A stretch of 64,000 nucleotides of DNA from Deinococcus detaillensis (GTDB lineage Bacteria > Deinococcota > Deinococci > Deinococcales > Deinococcaceae). A program made the position numbers and the translations under genes. The DNA is taken from assembly GCF_007280555.1 (NCBI RefSeq), contig NZ_VKDB01000016.1, forward strand, positions 25,938-89,937, written 5' to 3'. The notes under the pieces are model-generated. The model ran no database searches. It saw nothing but the letters and a program-made list of their open reading frames with translations, and was not told where the DNA came from. Below, piece after piece: positions 1 through 9,417 of this stretch (position 1 is its first letter; each line of letters starts with the position of its first letter).

Positions 1-1
1 T

Positions 2-361
2 CCAGCGTGGCATTCCAGCAGCTTTCCTGACGGTACTTACGGCGGAATGCCCACCGGCCTGATTATCGAGATAGGCGGCAAGCGGGTGTACTTTGCCGGT
101 GACACCAGCCGGTTTTCCGACATGGCCCTGATCGGTGAGGGTGGCCTCGACTTGGCGATCTTGCCGATTGGCGATCACTACACCATGGGGCCACTGGAAG
201 CTGCCAAGTGCCTCGATCTGCTAAAGCCCCAGGCCGCCATGCCGATGCACTACGGCACCTTCCCAGCGCTGAGCGGCGACCCGAAAGTCTTTGCCGCCGA
301 AGCCGAGAAGCGCGGGATTGAGGTGTACCTGCCGCAGCCGGGAGACAGCGTCACCCTCTAA
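2..361 (+). CDS. metal-dependent hydrolase, UPF0173 family (3' part)
   Basis: This is the C-terminal half of a metallo-beta-lactamase-fold hydrolase; the frame is open to the left edge, so the start lies outside the window. Visible family signatures are AWHSSSF, an AGDT strand-turn with the metal-binding Asp, PIGDHYTMG, and a late MHYGTFP motif whose His would complete the dinuclear metal site. The protein ends in PGDSVTL, as is common in this family. It is likely cytoplasmic and of unknown physiological substrate. An internal ATG at 47 exists, but conserved residues precede it, so it is not the real start. Confidence 0.88.
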   Translation, partial: PAWHSSSFPDGTYGGMPTGLIIEIGGKRVYFAGDTSRFSDMALIGEGGLDLAILPIGDHYTMGPLEAAKCLDLLKPQAAMPMHYGTFPALSGDPKVFAAEAEKRGIEVYLPQPGDSVTL

Positions 362-538
362 GCTCTGCGCAGTATCTGACGACCCGTCAAGGTAACGTGA
401 TAAAAACGGGGGCCACCGCGCCGTCCGTCCGTTAGAATGTTGTCATCTGGCGGTGGTTATCCTTGAACCTGAACACCCCGTACTTGCGTGTGCAGTTTAA
501 ATCCACAATCCCGCTCCACCCTTAGGACTCTTTTTATT

Positions 539-1522
539 TTGACAAATGCTGATCTCCCTCAACTCGCTGGCTACACCCTGAGCCGCCCGATTGGTCGCGG
601 CAACACTTCTTTGGTGTTTTTGGGAAGTGCAGACGCCGCGCCGGAGCGGGAGATGGCCATCAAAGTCCCGCTGGGCACCACCCTCGCCAATCACACGGCG
701 GCGGAGCGGTTCGGCAACGAGGTCAGGCTCTCGCTGCAATTTCGCCACCCGCATCTGGTGCGCGGCTACGCGGGCACGGCGTTCGGGCCGGGGGCTTACC
801 TCGCCATGCGTTACTTTGCCGAAGGCACCCTGGCCGAGCTACTCGAAGGCCGGGTGCTGCCTTACGAAGCGGCCCTGCGGGTGCTGGCCGACGTGACAGC
901 TGGAGTGGCCTACTTGCACCACCAGGGCGCGGTGCATCAAGACATCAAAACCCAGAATGTCTATTTGAGTGGGGGCCGCGCCGCGCTGGGCGATTTCGGC
1001 AACACCTACTTCGTCTCGGCGGGCGGCAATATCTCGGGCAGCCCGTTTTATATGGCCCCGGAGATTTATCACGGCGAAGCCAGCAGCATCCAAAGCGACG
1101 TGTACAGCCTCGGCGTGCTGTGTTTTGAGTTGCTGGCCGGGGTGCGGCCCCACCTCGGCAACAGCTACGAAGAGCTGATGATCTCGCACCTGACCCGCTT
1201 TCCCGCGCCCGTAACGGCCAGCAACCGGCAGGTGCCGCGTACCTTGTCGCGCCTCATCGAGCTGGCGATGGCCAAAAAATCCCATGACCGCCCCAGCTCG
1301 GCGGCGCTGCGCCGCGCCCTGCTGGAAGCGCTGGGAGAAGAGGACGAGCAAGTTGAGATTGAACCCTCCGACTCGCCGCCCGCTCAGCGCAGCATCATGG
1401 GCCGCCACCAACATACCGACGCCGTAGCCATGCCGCGAGTGCCTGGCGGGCCATCAGAAGAAAGCCCGAAGCCGCAGAAGCCTGGCGCGAAAAGTTGGAA
1501 TCCGTTCAAGCGCGGAAAGTGA
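539..1522 (+). CDS. serine/threonine protein kinase
   Basis: A Hanks-type kinase domain fills most of the protein. It has a glycine loop (IGRGNTSLVF), the AIKV lysine, HQDIKTQN as catalytic loop, DFG, and SPFYMAPE as the APE motif. The usual HRD is HQD, so this is a non-RD kinase that still keeps the catalytic Asp and Asn. The C-terminal ~70 residues are low-complexity and basic, with no transmembrane helix or sensor domain, so the enzyme is probably cytoplasmic. I chose TTG at 539, which follows AGGA by 11 nt; GTG at 488 is the alternative and adds 17 residues. A PP2C phosphatase sits far away at 51.9 kb. Confidence 0.85.
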   Translation: MTNADLPQLAGYTLSRPIGRGNTSLVFLGSADAAPEREMAIKVPLGTTLANHTAAERFGNEVRLSLQFRHPHLVRGYAGTAFGPGAYLAMRYFAEGTLAELLEGRVLPYEAALRVLADVTAGVAYLHHQGAVHQDIKTQNVYLSGGRAALGDFGNTYFVSAGGNISGSPFYMAPEIYHGEASSIQSDVYSLGVLCFELLAGVRPHLGNSYEELMISHLTRFPAPVTASNRQVPRTLSRLIELAMAKKSHDRPSSAALRRALLEALGEEDEQVEIEPSDSPPAQRSIMGRHQHTDAVAMPRVPGGPSEESPKPQKPGAKSWNPFKRGK

Positions 1523-1568
1523 GAGCGGCGGGGCAAGTTGGCGCAGTTCGGAACAGGCACTTCCCGCT

Positions 1569-2006
1569 TCAGCGGTGGTACGGCTCGCCCGCCGAGATGG
1601 TGGCGGCACGGTAGAGCGCTTCGCTCATCACCACCATGGCCAGGTCGTGCGGCAAAGTCAGGTGGCTCAGGCTCCACAGCGCACGGGCCTGAGCGCGGAG
1701 TCCGTCACTGTGCCCGTCGGGGCCGCCGATACAAAAGGCCAGCTCTCCGGTGCTCTGCACCCCCTGCTTTTCGATGTACGCCGAAAGTTCCTCGCTGCTC
1801 CATTCCGCGCCGCGCGGATCGAGCGCGATGACCGGAGCGCGGCCCGCCGCCCGCAGCATCGCCTCGCCTTCCTTTTGCGGCGTGCTGCCGCCTAGGTGGG
1901 TGAGTTTGAGCTTGTGGTAGCGCCCCAGCCGCGCCGTGTACTCTTGCCAACCGGCGCGGGCGTAGGCCAGTTTGGGTTCTCCAACGGTGATGAGGTGCAG
2001 GCGCAT
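1569..2006 (-). CDS. rlmH: 23S rRNA (pseudouridine1915-N3)-methyltransferase RlmH
   Basis: A 145-residue SPOUT methyltransferase that methylates pseudouridine 1915 in helix 69 of 23S rRNA on assembled ribosomes. It starts MRLHLITVGE and contains the family's ALDPRGAEWSSEELSAYI segment. FCIGGPDGH forms part of the SAM-binding knot, and LTLPHDLAMVVMSEALYRA is followed by a terminal EPYHR. Length fits the family. The frame stays open far upstream, but the ATG at 2006 matches the family N-terminus. A TAGAGT -10 box lies 7 nt before it, suggesting leaderless translation. It is divergent from the DUF5693 gene. Confidence 0.93.
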   Translation of the reverse strand: MRLHLITVGEPKLAYARAGWQEYTARLGRYHKLKLTHLGGSTPQKEGEAMLRAAGRAPVIALDPRGAEWSSEELSAYIEKQGVQSTGELAFCIGGPDGHSDGLRAQARALWSLSHLTLPHDLAMVVMSEALYRAATISAGEPYHR

Positions 2007-2201
2007 GGCCTTTACTCTAACCGCCGCACTGGCTCGCAGACCTCCGGAGCGGCAAGGTCTCATCCAATTCCCAACCTGGCGTTTCTGGTCATCTTTAGAA
2101 TACCTTGATACAGTGAGTGGCTTACACCCGTTACTCAGCGGTGTATCTGTGCCGAGTTCAGCCCCCGCTCTCACCACCCGCGCCGTACCAAGGACAGCGA
2201 A

Positions 2202-4289
2202 ATGACCAATGCCAACAAGCCCACCAACGCCCTCAGCGCCCTGCCGCTGCCGACCCGCTCGCGCTTTCAGCCGATCTTGCTGGGCGTCTTGGCCCTGAGC
2301 CTGATTCCCGCCGGACTGCTGGCCGTCAGCCGCGTGCAGTTTGAAAACAGCGAGAAGAATGTGGCGCTGGTCATGGATTACCCGGCCCTCTCGCAGCAGG
2401 CCAAGGAAACCGGCCAAGACCCCAACGCCCTGCTGCTGCGCTACAAAAAGCTGGGCGTCAACGGCGTGGCGGTGTTTGAAGACGTGGTGGCCTCCACCAT
2501 TCAGCGCGGCGACGCTTACTTTTTGAGCGGGGCCGAATTGAAGGCCCGCAATCCCGGCGCGGTGGGCATCAACCCCGAGTGGTCGTACATGAGATCGATC
2601 AAGCCGGGCACGGTGGAAAATCTGGTGAACAGCTTCGGCTATATCTCAAATGCCGGAGCCATCAGCGAAGCGCAGGCGGCCAATCTCGCGCTGCCCAAAG
2701 ACCAAAGACCAGAATTGCCCGCCGCCGTCTACAAACCGCTCGACACCAACACCCTGAATGTGGCCGGGCAAAAGTGGATCGGCTGGGCGGTTGACCCACG
2801 CTACTTGCCGGCTGGCCCCGACACCGAGCGCATCAAGCAGCTTCAAGACGAAGGCTTCGTGGTGGTTTACCGACCCTGGCCGGATCAGCGGGTGCGCGAT
2901 CCCGGCAAGAACTGGCCGGATGTGCCGTTCATCTCGTTTACCGGGGCCAAAGTCATCGGCGCGGGCAATCCGAGGGTGCTGCAAGACATCAAAGACCGGC
3001 TGGGCAAGCGGATACCGACCATCATCGAAAATAGCGTGCAGCAGGGCTTACCTGAGCTGATCAAAGACCGCACCGCCGCGCGGATGTTCAGCCTCAATCC
3101 CAGTTGGCAAAACAGCCTGACCCCCGACGAAGTGGCCAGCAAATTCGGACTGGCCGCCCGCGAACGCACCCAAAGGATTTTGTATCTGCGCCCTTTCCCG
3201 ACGCAGGGCGAAACCGAAGTCTTCCTGAACAACCTCACCAAACTGCTGGCCACCCGCGACATCAAGATCACGCTGCCCATCATTGAAAACTACGCGCCCA
3301 GCGACGTGCTGCGCTGGCTGACCATGCTCGGCACGCTCTCGGCGCTGCTGCTGCTGGCGCTCAGCTATCCACTGCCGCGCCTCGGACTGTTGGTGGCGGG
3401 AGCGGCGCTGCTCGGCGCACTGGGCCTCAACGGATTTCAGCCGTATCCGGGCTTGGCGCTGGTCTCGGCCATCACTTTTCCGGCACTGGGGCTGGTGCTA
3501 CGGCGCAAGCAGATGACCGATTGGTATTTGGCCACCGGCTTCAGCTTGCTGGGCGTGCTGTACGTCAGCGCTCTGGGCACCGACAAAAACAGCATGCTGG
3601 GCTTAGATCCGTTCAGCGGCGTGGGCCTGACTTTGGTGCTGCCGATTGCTTTGGTGGCGCTGAGCTTCTTGCCGCGCCAGGACATCCGACAAACTGTCAG
3701 GGACTTGTTTGCCATTCGCCTGACGCTCGGCGACGTGATCATGATGGGCGTGGCGCTGGGAGCCTTCGCGGTGGCGGTGCTGCGGCGAGGCAACACCTCA
3801 GCGGTGGGCGTCAGCGACACCGAAGCCAAAATCCGCCAAGACCTGCAAGACGCCATTATTCGCCCGCGTTTCAAAGAAGTCTTCGGCCACCCGCTGCTGC
3901 TGCTGGGCTTGTCGGGCACCTTGCCGGGGTACTTCACCATTTTGGCGCTCTTAGGCGGCTTAGAAGGGCAAGCGAGCATTCTCAACACCTTCTCGCACTT
4001 TCACACGCCGCTGCTGATCAGCCTCACGCGGGCGCTGCTCGGGCTGGCGGCGGGCTTGCTGCTGGGCTATCTGGTGGTCTGGGCGCTGCGAGTGGCGATT
4101 CGGATCTGGAACAATTACGGCGGCTGGAACGGCGGCAACCCGTCTTCCGGCACGCCCACCACTCCGCCCAGCCAGCCCTCACTGGGAGAAACCCTGCGCC
4201 GCCCACTGGTGCCGCGTACCGAGGCCCGCATGACGGATATTCGTCCTGAAGACGGACTGGGCCTAGACCGTTTGGGAATGAAACCCTGA
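2202..4289 (+). CDS. DUF5693 family multi-spanning membrane protein
   Basis: A 695-residue membrane protein. An N-terminal anchor helix at about residues 25-46 is followed by a ~320-residue domain likely outside the membrane. About nine or ten helices follow between roughly residues 365 and 620, and then a Pro/Thr-rich cytoplasmic tail. AAGGA precedes the ATG. The stop overlaps the start of csaB, so the two are very likely co-translated. I recognise the DUF5693 type, which has no proven function. Inference from context: it could act in delivering or polymerising the wall polymer that CsaB pyruvylates, comparable to CsaA in Bacillus. Confidence 0.8.
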   Translation: MTNANKPTNALSALPLPTRSRFQPILLGVLALSLIPAGLLAVSRVQFENSEKNVALVMDYPALSQQAKETGQDPNALLLRYKKLGVNGVAVFEDVVASTIQRGDAYFLSGAELKARNPGAVGINPEWSYMRSIKPGTVENLVNSFGYISNAGAISEAQAANLALPKDQRPELPAAVYKPLDTNTLNVAGQKWIGWAVDPRYLPAGPDTERIKQLQDEGFVVVYRPWPDQRVRDPGKNWPDVPFISFTGAKVIGAGNPRVLQDIKDRLGKRIPTIIENSVQQGLPELIKDRTAARMFSLNPSWQNSLTPDEVASKFGLAARERTQRILYLRPFPTQGETEVFLNNLTKLLATRDIKITLPIIENYAPSDVLRWLTMLGTLSALLLLALSYPLPRLGLLVAGAALLGALGLNGFQPYPGLALVSAITFPALGLVLRRKQMTDWYLATGFSLLGVLYVSALGTDKNSMLGLDPFSGVGLTLVLPIALVALSFLPRQDIRQTVRDLFAIRLTLGDVIMMGVALGAFAVAVLRRGNTSAVGVSDTEAKIRQDLQDAIIRPRFKEVFGHPLLLLGLSGTLPGYFTILALLGGLEGQASILNTFSHFHTPLLISLTRALLGLAAGLLLGYLVVWALRVAIRIWNNYGGWNGGNPSSGTPTTPPSQPSLGETLRRPLVPRTEARMTDIRPEDGLGLDRLGMKP

Positions 4290-5254
4290 ACGTCACGGTC
4301 AGCGGCTATTACGGCTTTGGCAACACCGGAGACGAGGCCATCGCACTGGCGATTTCACGGGAGCTCAAAGGGTTGGGCCACTCTCCCCTGCTGCTCTCGC
4401 AGACACCAACCCAGACCGCTCAGCTTTACGGCTGCCGCAGCGCGGGCCGGATGCAGCCGCTGGCACTGGTGCGGGCGGTTGCCAGCAGCGGGGTGCTGCT
4501 CTCCGGCGGCGGCGGGCTGCTGCAAGACAAAACCAGTTCGCGTACCCTGACGTATTACCTCAGCGTCATCCGCTTGGCGCGGACGCTGGGCAAGCGGGCG
4601 GTGGTATTTAACCAGAGCATCGGGCCACTGAGCGAGACGGGTGGGGCGCAGGTGGCCCGCACCCTGCGCGGCGTGCGCGTGATCGTCAGGGATCGGCAGA
4701 GCTTGGAGACGCTCGGCAAGCTGGGGCTCAAGGGGAAACTGGGCGGCGATCCAGCTTTGCTGCTGAGACCCTCGGGCAACATTGTCAGAGACAACAACAC
4801 AGTAATTCTGGCTCCACGCGGCGACGTGAAGGACGCCACCGAGCGCCTGACCAGCCTCGCTACTCAGCTGAGGGCCAGCGGGCGTCGGGTGATTGCCCTC
4901 AGCTTTTACCCGCCGGAAGACGACGCGGCGGCCCACTCGCTCGGCGCGGACGAGGTTATCAGCACCCAAGACCCTCAGGTGGCCTTAGATGCCATCGCGG
5001 GCGCGGGGGCAGTGGCGGGCGTGCGGCTCCACGCGCTGATTCTGGCAGCGGCGGCGGGCACGCCTTTTGTGGGGCTGAGTTACGATCCCAAAGTCAGCGG
5101 CTTTTGCTTGGACGCCGGAGCGCAGAGCTTTCCCACTCACGTTGACCCCGGAACCCTGCGGACAGCTTTGGAGCGGGCCCAGCCGGATTGGAACGAAGTC
5201 GCGGCCATGCAGACGCGGGCGCGGGAAAGTTTTGAATGGGCTTTGGCAAAATGA
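4286..5254 (+). CDS. csaB: polysaccharide pyruvyl transferase CsaB
   Basis: CsaB transfers pyruvyl groups from PEP to a cell-wall polysaccharide, making the ligand for SLH-domain S-layer proteins. The protein opens with VTVSGYYGFGNTGDEA, the conserved nucleotide-fold start. It has VLLSGGGGLLQD in the middle and ends with a GAVAGVRLHALILAAAAGTPFVG region. There is no in-frame ATG, GTG or TTG ahead of this conserved N-terminus. The frame opens at 4250 and the only usable codon is CTG at 4286, overlapping the upstream TGA. An ATG start at 4373 would delete the first motif. Length would be 322 residues, normal for CsaB. Confidence 0.88.
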   Translation: MNVTVSGYYGFGNTGDEAIALAISRELKGLGHSPLLLSQTPTQTAQLYGCRSAGRMQPLALVRAVASSGVLLSGGGGLLQDKTSSRTLTYYLSVIRLARTLGKRAVVFNQSIGPLSETGGAQVARTLRGVRVIVRDRQSLETLGKLGLKGKLGGDPALLLRPSGNIVRDNNTVILAPRGDVKDATERLTSLATQLRASGRRVIALSFYPPEDDAAAHSLGADEVISTQDPQVALDAIAGAGAVAGVRLHALILAAAAGTPFVGLSYDPKVSGFCLDAGAQSFPTHVDPGTLRTALERAQPDWNEVAAMQTRARESFEWALAK

Positions 5255-5345
5255 AGTGGGCCTGACAGCAAAATTAGGCCGTTCAACGCTCACGGCGCGG
5301 TGCGGAGTGGGCCACGGCGTCCCCCCGGCGCGTTAAGCTCAGTCC

Positions 5346-5900
5346 ATGACAACCTCTACAGGTGCCAACCCGTACCAGATCACCGTCGGTTCCGTGACCC
5401 GTCAACTCCGTTTGGTGCCAGTGGGCCAAATGGGATTTGTGCCGCTGATCGAGTTTATCGGCGACAGCGAACTGACCAAAGCGGCGGCGCAGGCGCTCGT
5501 CCCGCTGATTCCTGAAGGCACCGAGGCGCTGCTCACCGTCGTGACCAACGCCTTGCCGCTGACCCACGAACTCAGCGACTTATCGGGTTTGCCTTACCAA
5601 GTGGCCCGCAAAAAGCGGCGCACTTATATGCAGAATCCACTGATTCAGGAAATGCCGGGCCTGACGCTGGGCGTCTCCGAGACGCTGTGGCTGGACGGCC
5701 CCCACGCCGAGCGGCTGAGCGGCAAAAAAGTGGTGATCGTGCAAGACGTGATCGCCACTGGATCGATGGCGATGGCCCTCGCCCGCTTAACGGAACGGGC
5801 AGGCGGCACGGTTCACGGCTACCTCGCCGCCTTCAAGCAAGGCGAAAATACCTTGCCGGTGCAGTATTTACAGGAGTTGCCGAAGTGGGTGCAAAGCTAA
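5346..5900 (+). CDS. phosphoribosyltransferase family protein (adenine PRT-like)
   Basis: A 184-residue type I phosphoribosyltransferase fold, likely cytosolic and acting in purine-base salvage or a related PRPP-dependent reaction. The PRPP loop is seen as [17 protein letters not shown]; the first acidic residue of the usual VDD pair is Gln here, leaving one Asp. A basic KKRRTYMQ segment in the middle may form the flexible loop. A TAAGCT -10 box lies 6 nt before the ATG, so the mRNA is probably leaderless. The exact base specificity cannot be read from the sequence. A strong hairpin follows the stop codon directly. Confidence 0.75.
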   Translation: MTTSTGANPYQITVGSVTRQLRLVPVGQMGFVPLIEFIGDSELTKAAAQALVPLIPEGTEALLTVVTNALPLTHELSDLSGLPYQVARKKRRTYMQNPLIQEMPGLTLGVSETLWLDGPHAERLSGKKVVIVQDVIATGSMAMALARLTERAGGTVHGYLAAFKQGENTLPVQYLQELPKWVQS

Positions 5901-5939
5901 GCGCGGGAAGGTAAGACAACTTTGCCCACCTTCCCGCGC
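5901..5939. terminator. hairpin between convergent genes
   Basis: A perfect 12-bp inverted repeat (GCGCGGGAAGGT and its complement, 5901-5912 and 5928-5939) starts immediately after the phosphoribosyltransferase stop. It faces the convergent tatA gene. T-rich DNA follows on the plus side, so it may terminate transcription from both sides. Confidence 0.8.
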
Positions 5940-5954
5940 CTTTGGTCTCCGCTT

Positions 5955-6248
5955 TTAAAGAGGAGGCTCTTGGCGGAGGTGCTCGGCGGCGGGAGCGGGC
6001 ACCGCCGCGATCACCTGAACGGTTTGACCCGCCGGCAAGATCTGGGGTTGGGGTACTGCCTGGGTTTGAGCAGCCGGCTCCGACAAACTGGCGGACAGGT
6101 CGCTGCTCAGACCGCTGGTGTGTTGGCGAAACTCGCGCAAGGTCTGGCCGAGGCTCTTGCCGAGTTCCGGCAGTTTGCGGGGCCCGAAAATCAGCAGAGC
6201 GGCGAGCAAAATTAAGATCAGGTGACCGGGTTCTAGAATGCCGAGCAT
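5955..6248 (-). CDS. tatA: Sec-independent translocase subunit TatA/TatE
   Basis: A 97-residue TatA-type protein of the twin-arginine export pathway. One transmembrane helix at about residues 8-22 is followed by the conserved [20 protein letters not shown] hinge and amphipathic helix. A variable Pro/Ala/Gln-rich tail follows. GGAGG sits 4 nt before the ATG. TatC is not in this window. The phosphoribosyltransferase gene converges on it across a shared hairpin. Confidence 0.93.
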   Translation of the reverse strand: MLGILEPGHLILILLAALLIFGPRKLPELGKSLGQTLREFRQHTSGLSSDLSASLSEPAAQTQAVPQPQILPAGQTVQVIAAVPAPAAEHLRQEPPL

Positions 6249-6404
6249 AGTGCCTCCGAGCGGGGGATTGGCCCTCAGCCGATTGGAGCTGCTTGGGTCT
6301 GTTCCCGCGTTCCCTTAGTCTGGAGAGGGCAGGGAGCGGGCAGATGAAAGGGTGAAGGCTTTTAACCGCCGTTAAGGAGGTAAAGAGGGAAAGCTCTCCA
6401 GGCT

Positions 6405-7394
6405 TTATCCTTGAGCTGAGGTCATGATCAGGCCCACAGACATGGATAACCAATCCATGCCTTGATCCAATCGATTATCCACAAAACGCGGCATACCGCT
6501 CCACCAACGACTCGGCTTTTCATCTTCCGGGCCGCGTCTCTGCACATCTGAAGGCAACTCAGCTTCTCGCGCAGCCAGCGTCAACTGACTCAGATAACGC
6601 TCCATCACGCGGAGCAAGGCCAAACGCTGAGCCAGTGAATTGCGCGATCTGGCAAAGTGAAAACGCAAGCCCTTCTCCTGACTCATACTGATCACCATAG
6701 GCAAGCCGCTGGGACACTCAACGTGGGCGTAAGCCGTTTGCGCTGGAAAATCAGCCCGTGCTACGCCGCTCTCCGCTTCAGCCCATCCGACTTGAAGCGC
6801 GATCACCCCGCACAACAGTGACCCATATTCATCCTGAAGCTGATAAATCCGATCAAGCATCTGTGCATACTCGCTGCCCACCAAGCGGTCTTCGGCACTT
6901 TCTGGCCACCACATCAAGTAATCGTCTTCAGGGAGGGGCTTATCGTGCTCCAAAACAGAGAGCGGAAAATGGAAAGGATCGAAAAGTGACCTTCCTTCAG
7001 CGCCCTTAAGCGGTAAAGGGGCAGGAGCAAAATAACCCGCTGTAGCACCAGCTTTTAGGGCCATTTGCTCCACACTTATGAAATGGCTGGCCGCTTGTGG
7101 AGTGGCAGCCGAATAGATGAAAATCCAAAATGCTTGCTGATGCTGATATGCCAGTAAAGGAACTTCCAACAGCATATCCTGACCTGTTTCATCCTGGGTC
7201 AACTGTGGAGCAAGAAACTGGGCGATTTTAATTCCTACGGCTTCCCAGACTTCAAGGTGGCGGCCAGACAGCCGAACAAGATTGAGCGCGTCGGCTTCTG
7301 AAGTCTGCGCCGTGTCCCAAGACTCCACTGGCACCACCGGCCAGTTTAAGTTGCTGAAGAGCACCGGCTGGTTCGTTTTTTTGCGCCTGAACAT
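6405..7394 (-). CDS. uncharacterised protein, 329 aa
   Basis: I do not recognise a family. The protein starts MFRRKKTNQP, is soluble-looking with no signal peptide or membrane helix, and is rich in Trp and aromatic residues. A possible conserved core runs from about residue 60 to 270. Base composition appears lower in GC than in neighbouring genes, which may point to transfer or to a fast-evolving gene. It stands alone between tatA and the efflux operon. The intact 330-codon frame and typical codon pattern argue that it is a real gene. Confidence 0.65.
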   Translation of the reverse strand: MFRRKKTNQPVLFSNLNWPVVPVESWDTAQTSEADALNLVRLSGRHLEVWEAVGIKIAQFLAPQLTQDETGQDMLLEVPLLAYQHQQAFWIFIYSAATPQAASHFISVEQMALKAGATAGYFAPAPLPLKGAEGRSLFDPFHFPLSVLEHDKPLPEDDYLMWWPESAEDRLVGSEYAQMLDRIYQLQDEYGSLLCGVIALQVGWAEAESGVARADFPAQTAYAHVECPSGLPMVISMSQEKGLRFHFARSRNSLAQRLALLRVMERYLSQLTLAAREAELPSDVQRRGPEDEKPSRWWSGMPRFVDNRLDQGMDWLSMSVGLIMTSAQG

Positions 7395-7444
7395 GGCTGC
7401 ATTTTTGCAGATAAATCAGACAAAACATTGATTATCTGGCATAG

Positions 7445-8649
7445 TCACTCATACCGCAGCGCTTCAATCGGCGGCAAAGCGGCGGCGCGTTGGGCGGGCC
7501 AGACGCCGAAAATCACGCCGGTCAGGGCGCTGACGACGAGGGCCAGCAGCGCCACGCCCGGCGACAAGATCACCTGCGGGAAGAACTTGGGCGCGGCCAG
7601 ACTCACCAAAGTGACGGTCACGACAGTCAGCAGGTAACCGACTAAGCCGCCCAGAGCTGTCAGCGTCACCGCTTCGATCAGGAACTGGCCCAGAATAGTG
7701 CCGCGCCGAGCGCCCAGCGCTTTGCGGAGGCCAATTTCGCGGGTGCGCTCCGTGACCGATACCAGCATGATGTTCATGATGCCGATGCCACCAACCAACA
7801 AACTCAGCCCGCCGATGCCCGCCAGCAAAATCTGCAACACGGTGGTGATCTGCGAAAACTGCTGCACGAACTGATCGAGGTTAATGACCTGAAAGTTGGT
7901 GCTGCCGCGTCGCCGCTCCAAGATTTGCTTGAGGCGGGCTTCGGTGCGCACAGCGTCGGCCTGTGGACTGATCTTGAACTGCAAAAAGGAGTAGGTGCCG
8001 CGCTCAGTGTAGTTGCGCCAAACATACGACAAAGGAACATAAGCGCTGTCTTGCCCGCCACCAAAAACCCCACCCTGCGGCTGGGTCACGCCGATAACGG
8101 TGAATTGCTCGCGGCTCACCGTCTGGCCTTTTGCGCCCAACATCTCCAGCCGCACGGCTTTGCCGACAGGGTTTTGATTGGGAAAGAGCTTGTTGGCAGT
8201 GGTGGACAAAATCACCATCACCGGAGCCGCGCCCCTCTCCTCGGAAGCAGTAAAAAAGCGCCCGCTGCTGAGGGTCACGTCACGGGCCTTTTCGGGATAA
8301 TCTGCCGCCACGCCGCTGGCCTGCACACTGACGCTTTTGCCCGCAGCGCTGGCCTGCAAGCCCACTGGAACAGAACTGATGTTGGTGATCGGCAGGCTTG
8401 CCAGAGCATCGACGTCATCTTGGGTGAAGTTGGGGCTGGGTTTCCCGCTGGAAAAGTCCTGCTGCACGAACAAAGTGCGCCCGCCGATGCTATCGAGCTG
8501 CTTGGTAATGGTCTGCGTCGCCATTTGCCCGAGGCTGAGCATGGTCGTCACCGCAAAGACCCCGATGATGACGCCCAGCATGGTCAGCAGGCTGCGGAGC
8601 TTGTTGGAGGCAATCGCCGAGAGGGCGGTTTGAATATTTTCTAGAACGT

Positions 8650-8653
<4 letters not shown>
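7445..8653 (-). CDS. ABC transporter permease, MacB/FtsX type
   Basis: A 402-residue permease with the MacB layout. There is one N-terminal helix after NKLRSLLTMLGVIIG, a ~220-residue MacB-like periplasmic domain, and three C-terminal helices in an FtsX domain. The stretch VTERTREIGLRKALGARR is the cytoplasmic coupling segment of this family. The start overlaps the ATPase stop by 4 nt. With the two upstream genes it forms a tripartite-type export system for small molecules or peptides. The substrate is unknown. Confidence 0.92.

Positions 8654-9413
<760 letters not shown>

Positions 9414-9417
<4 letters not shown>

Noticed and set aside
533..552. TTTTGACAAATGCT at the kinase start, also at the right end of the MITE-like element
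   Set aside because: Only the end motif is shared; no second inverted repeat or TA duplication is found near the kinase, so it is probably chance.
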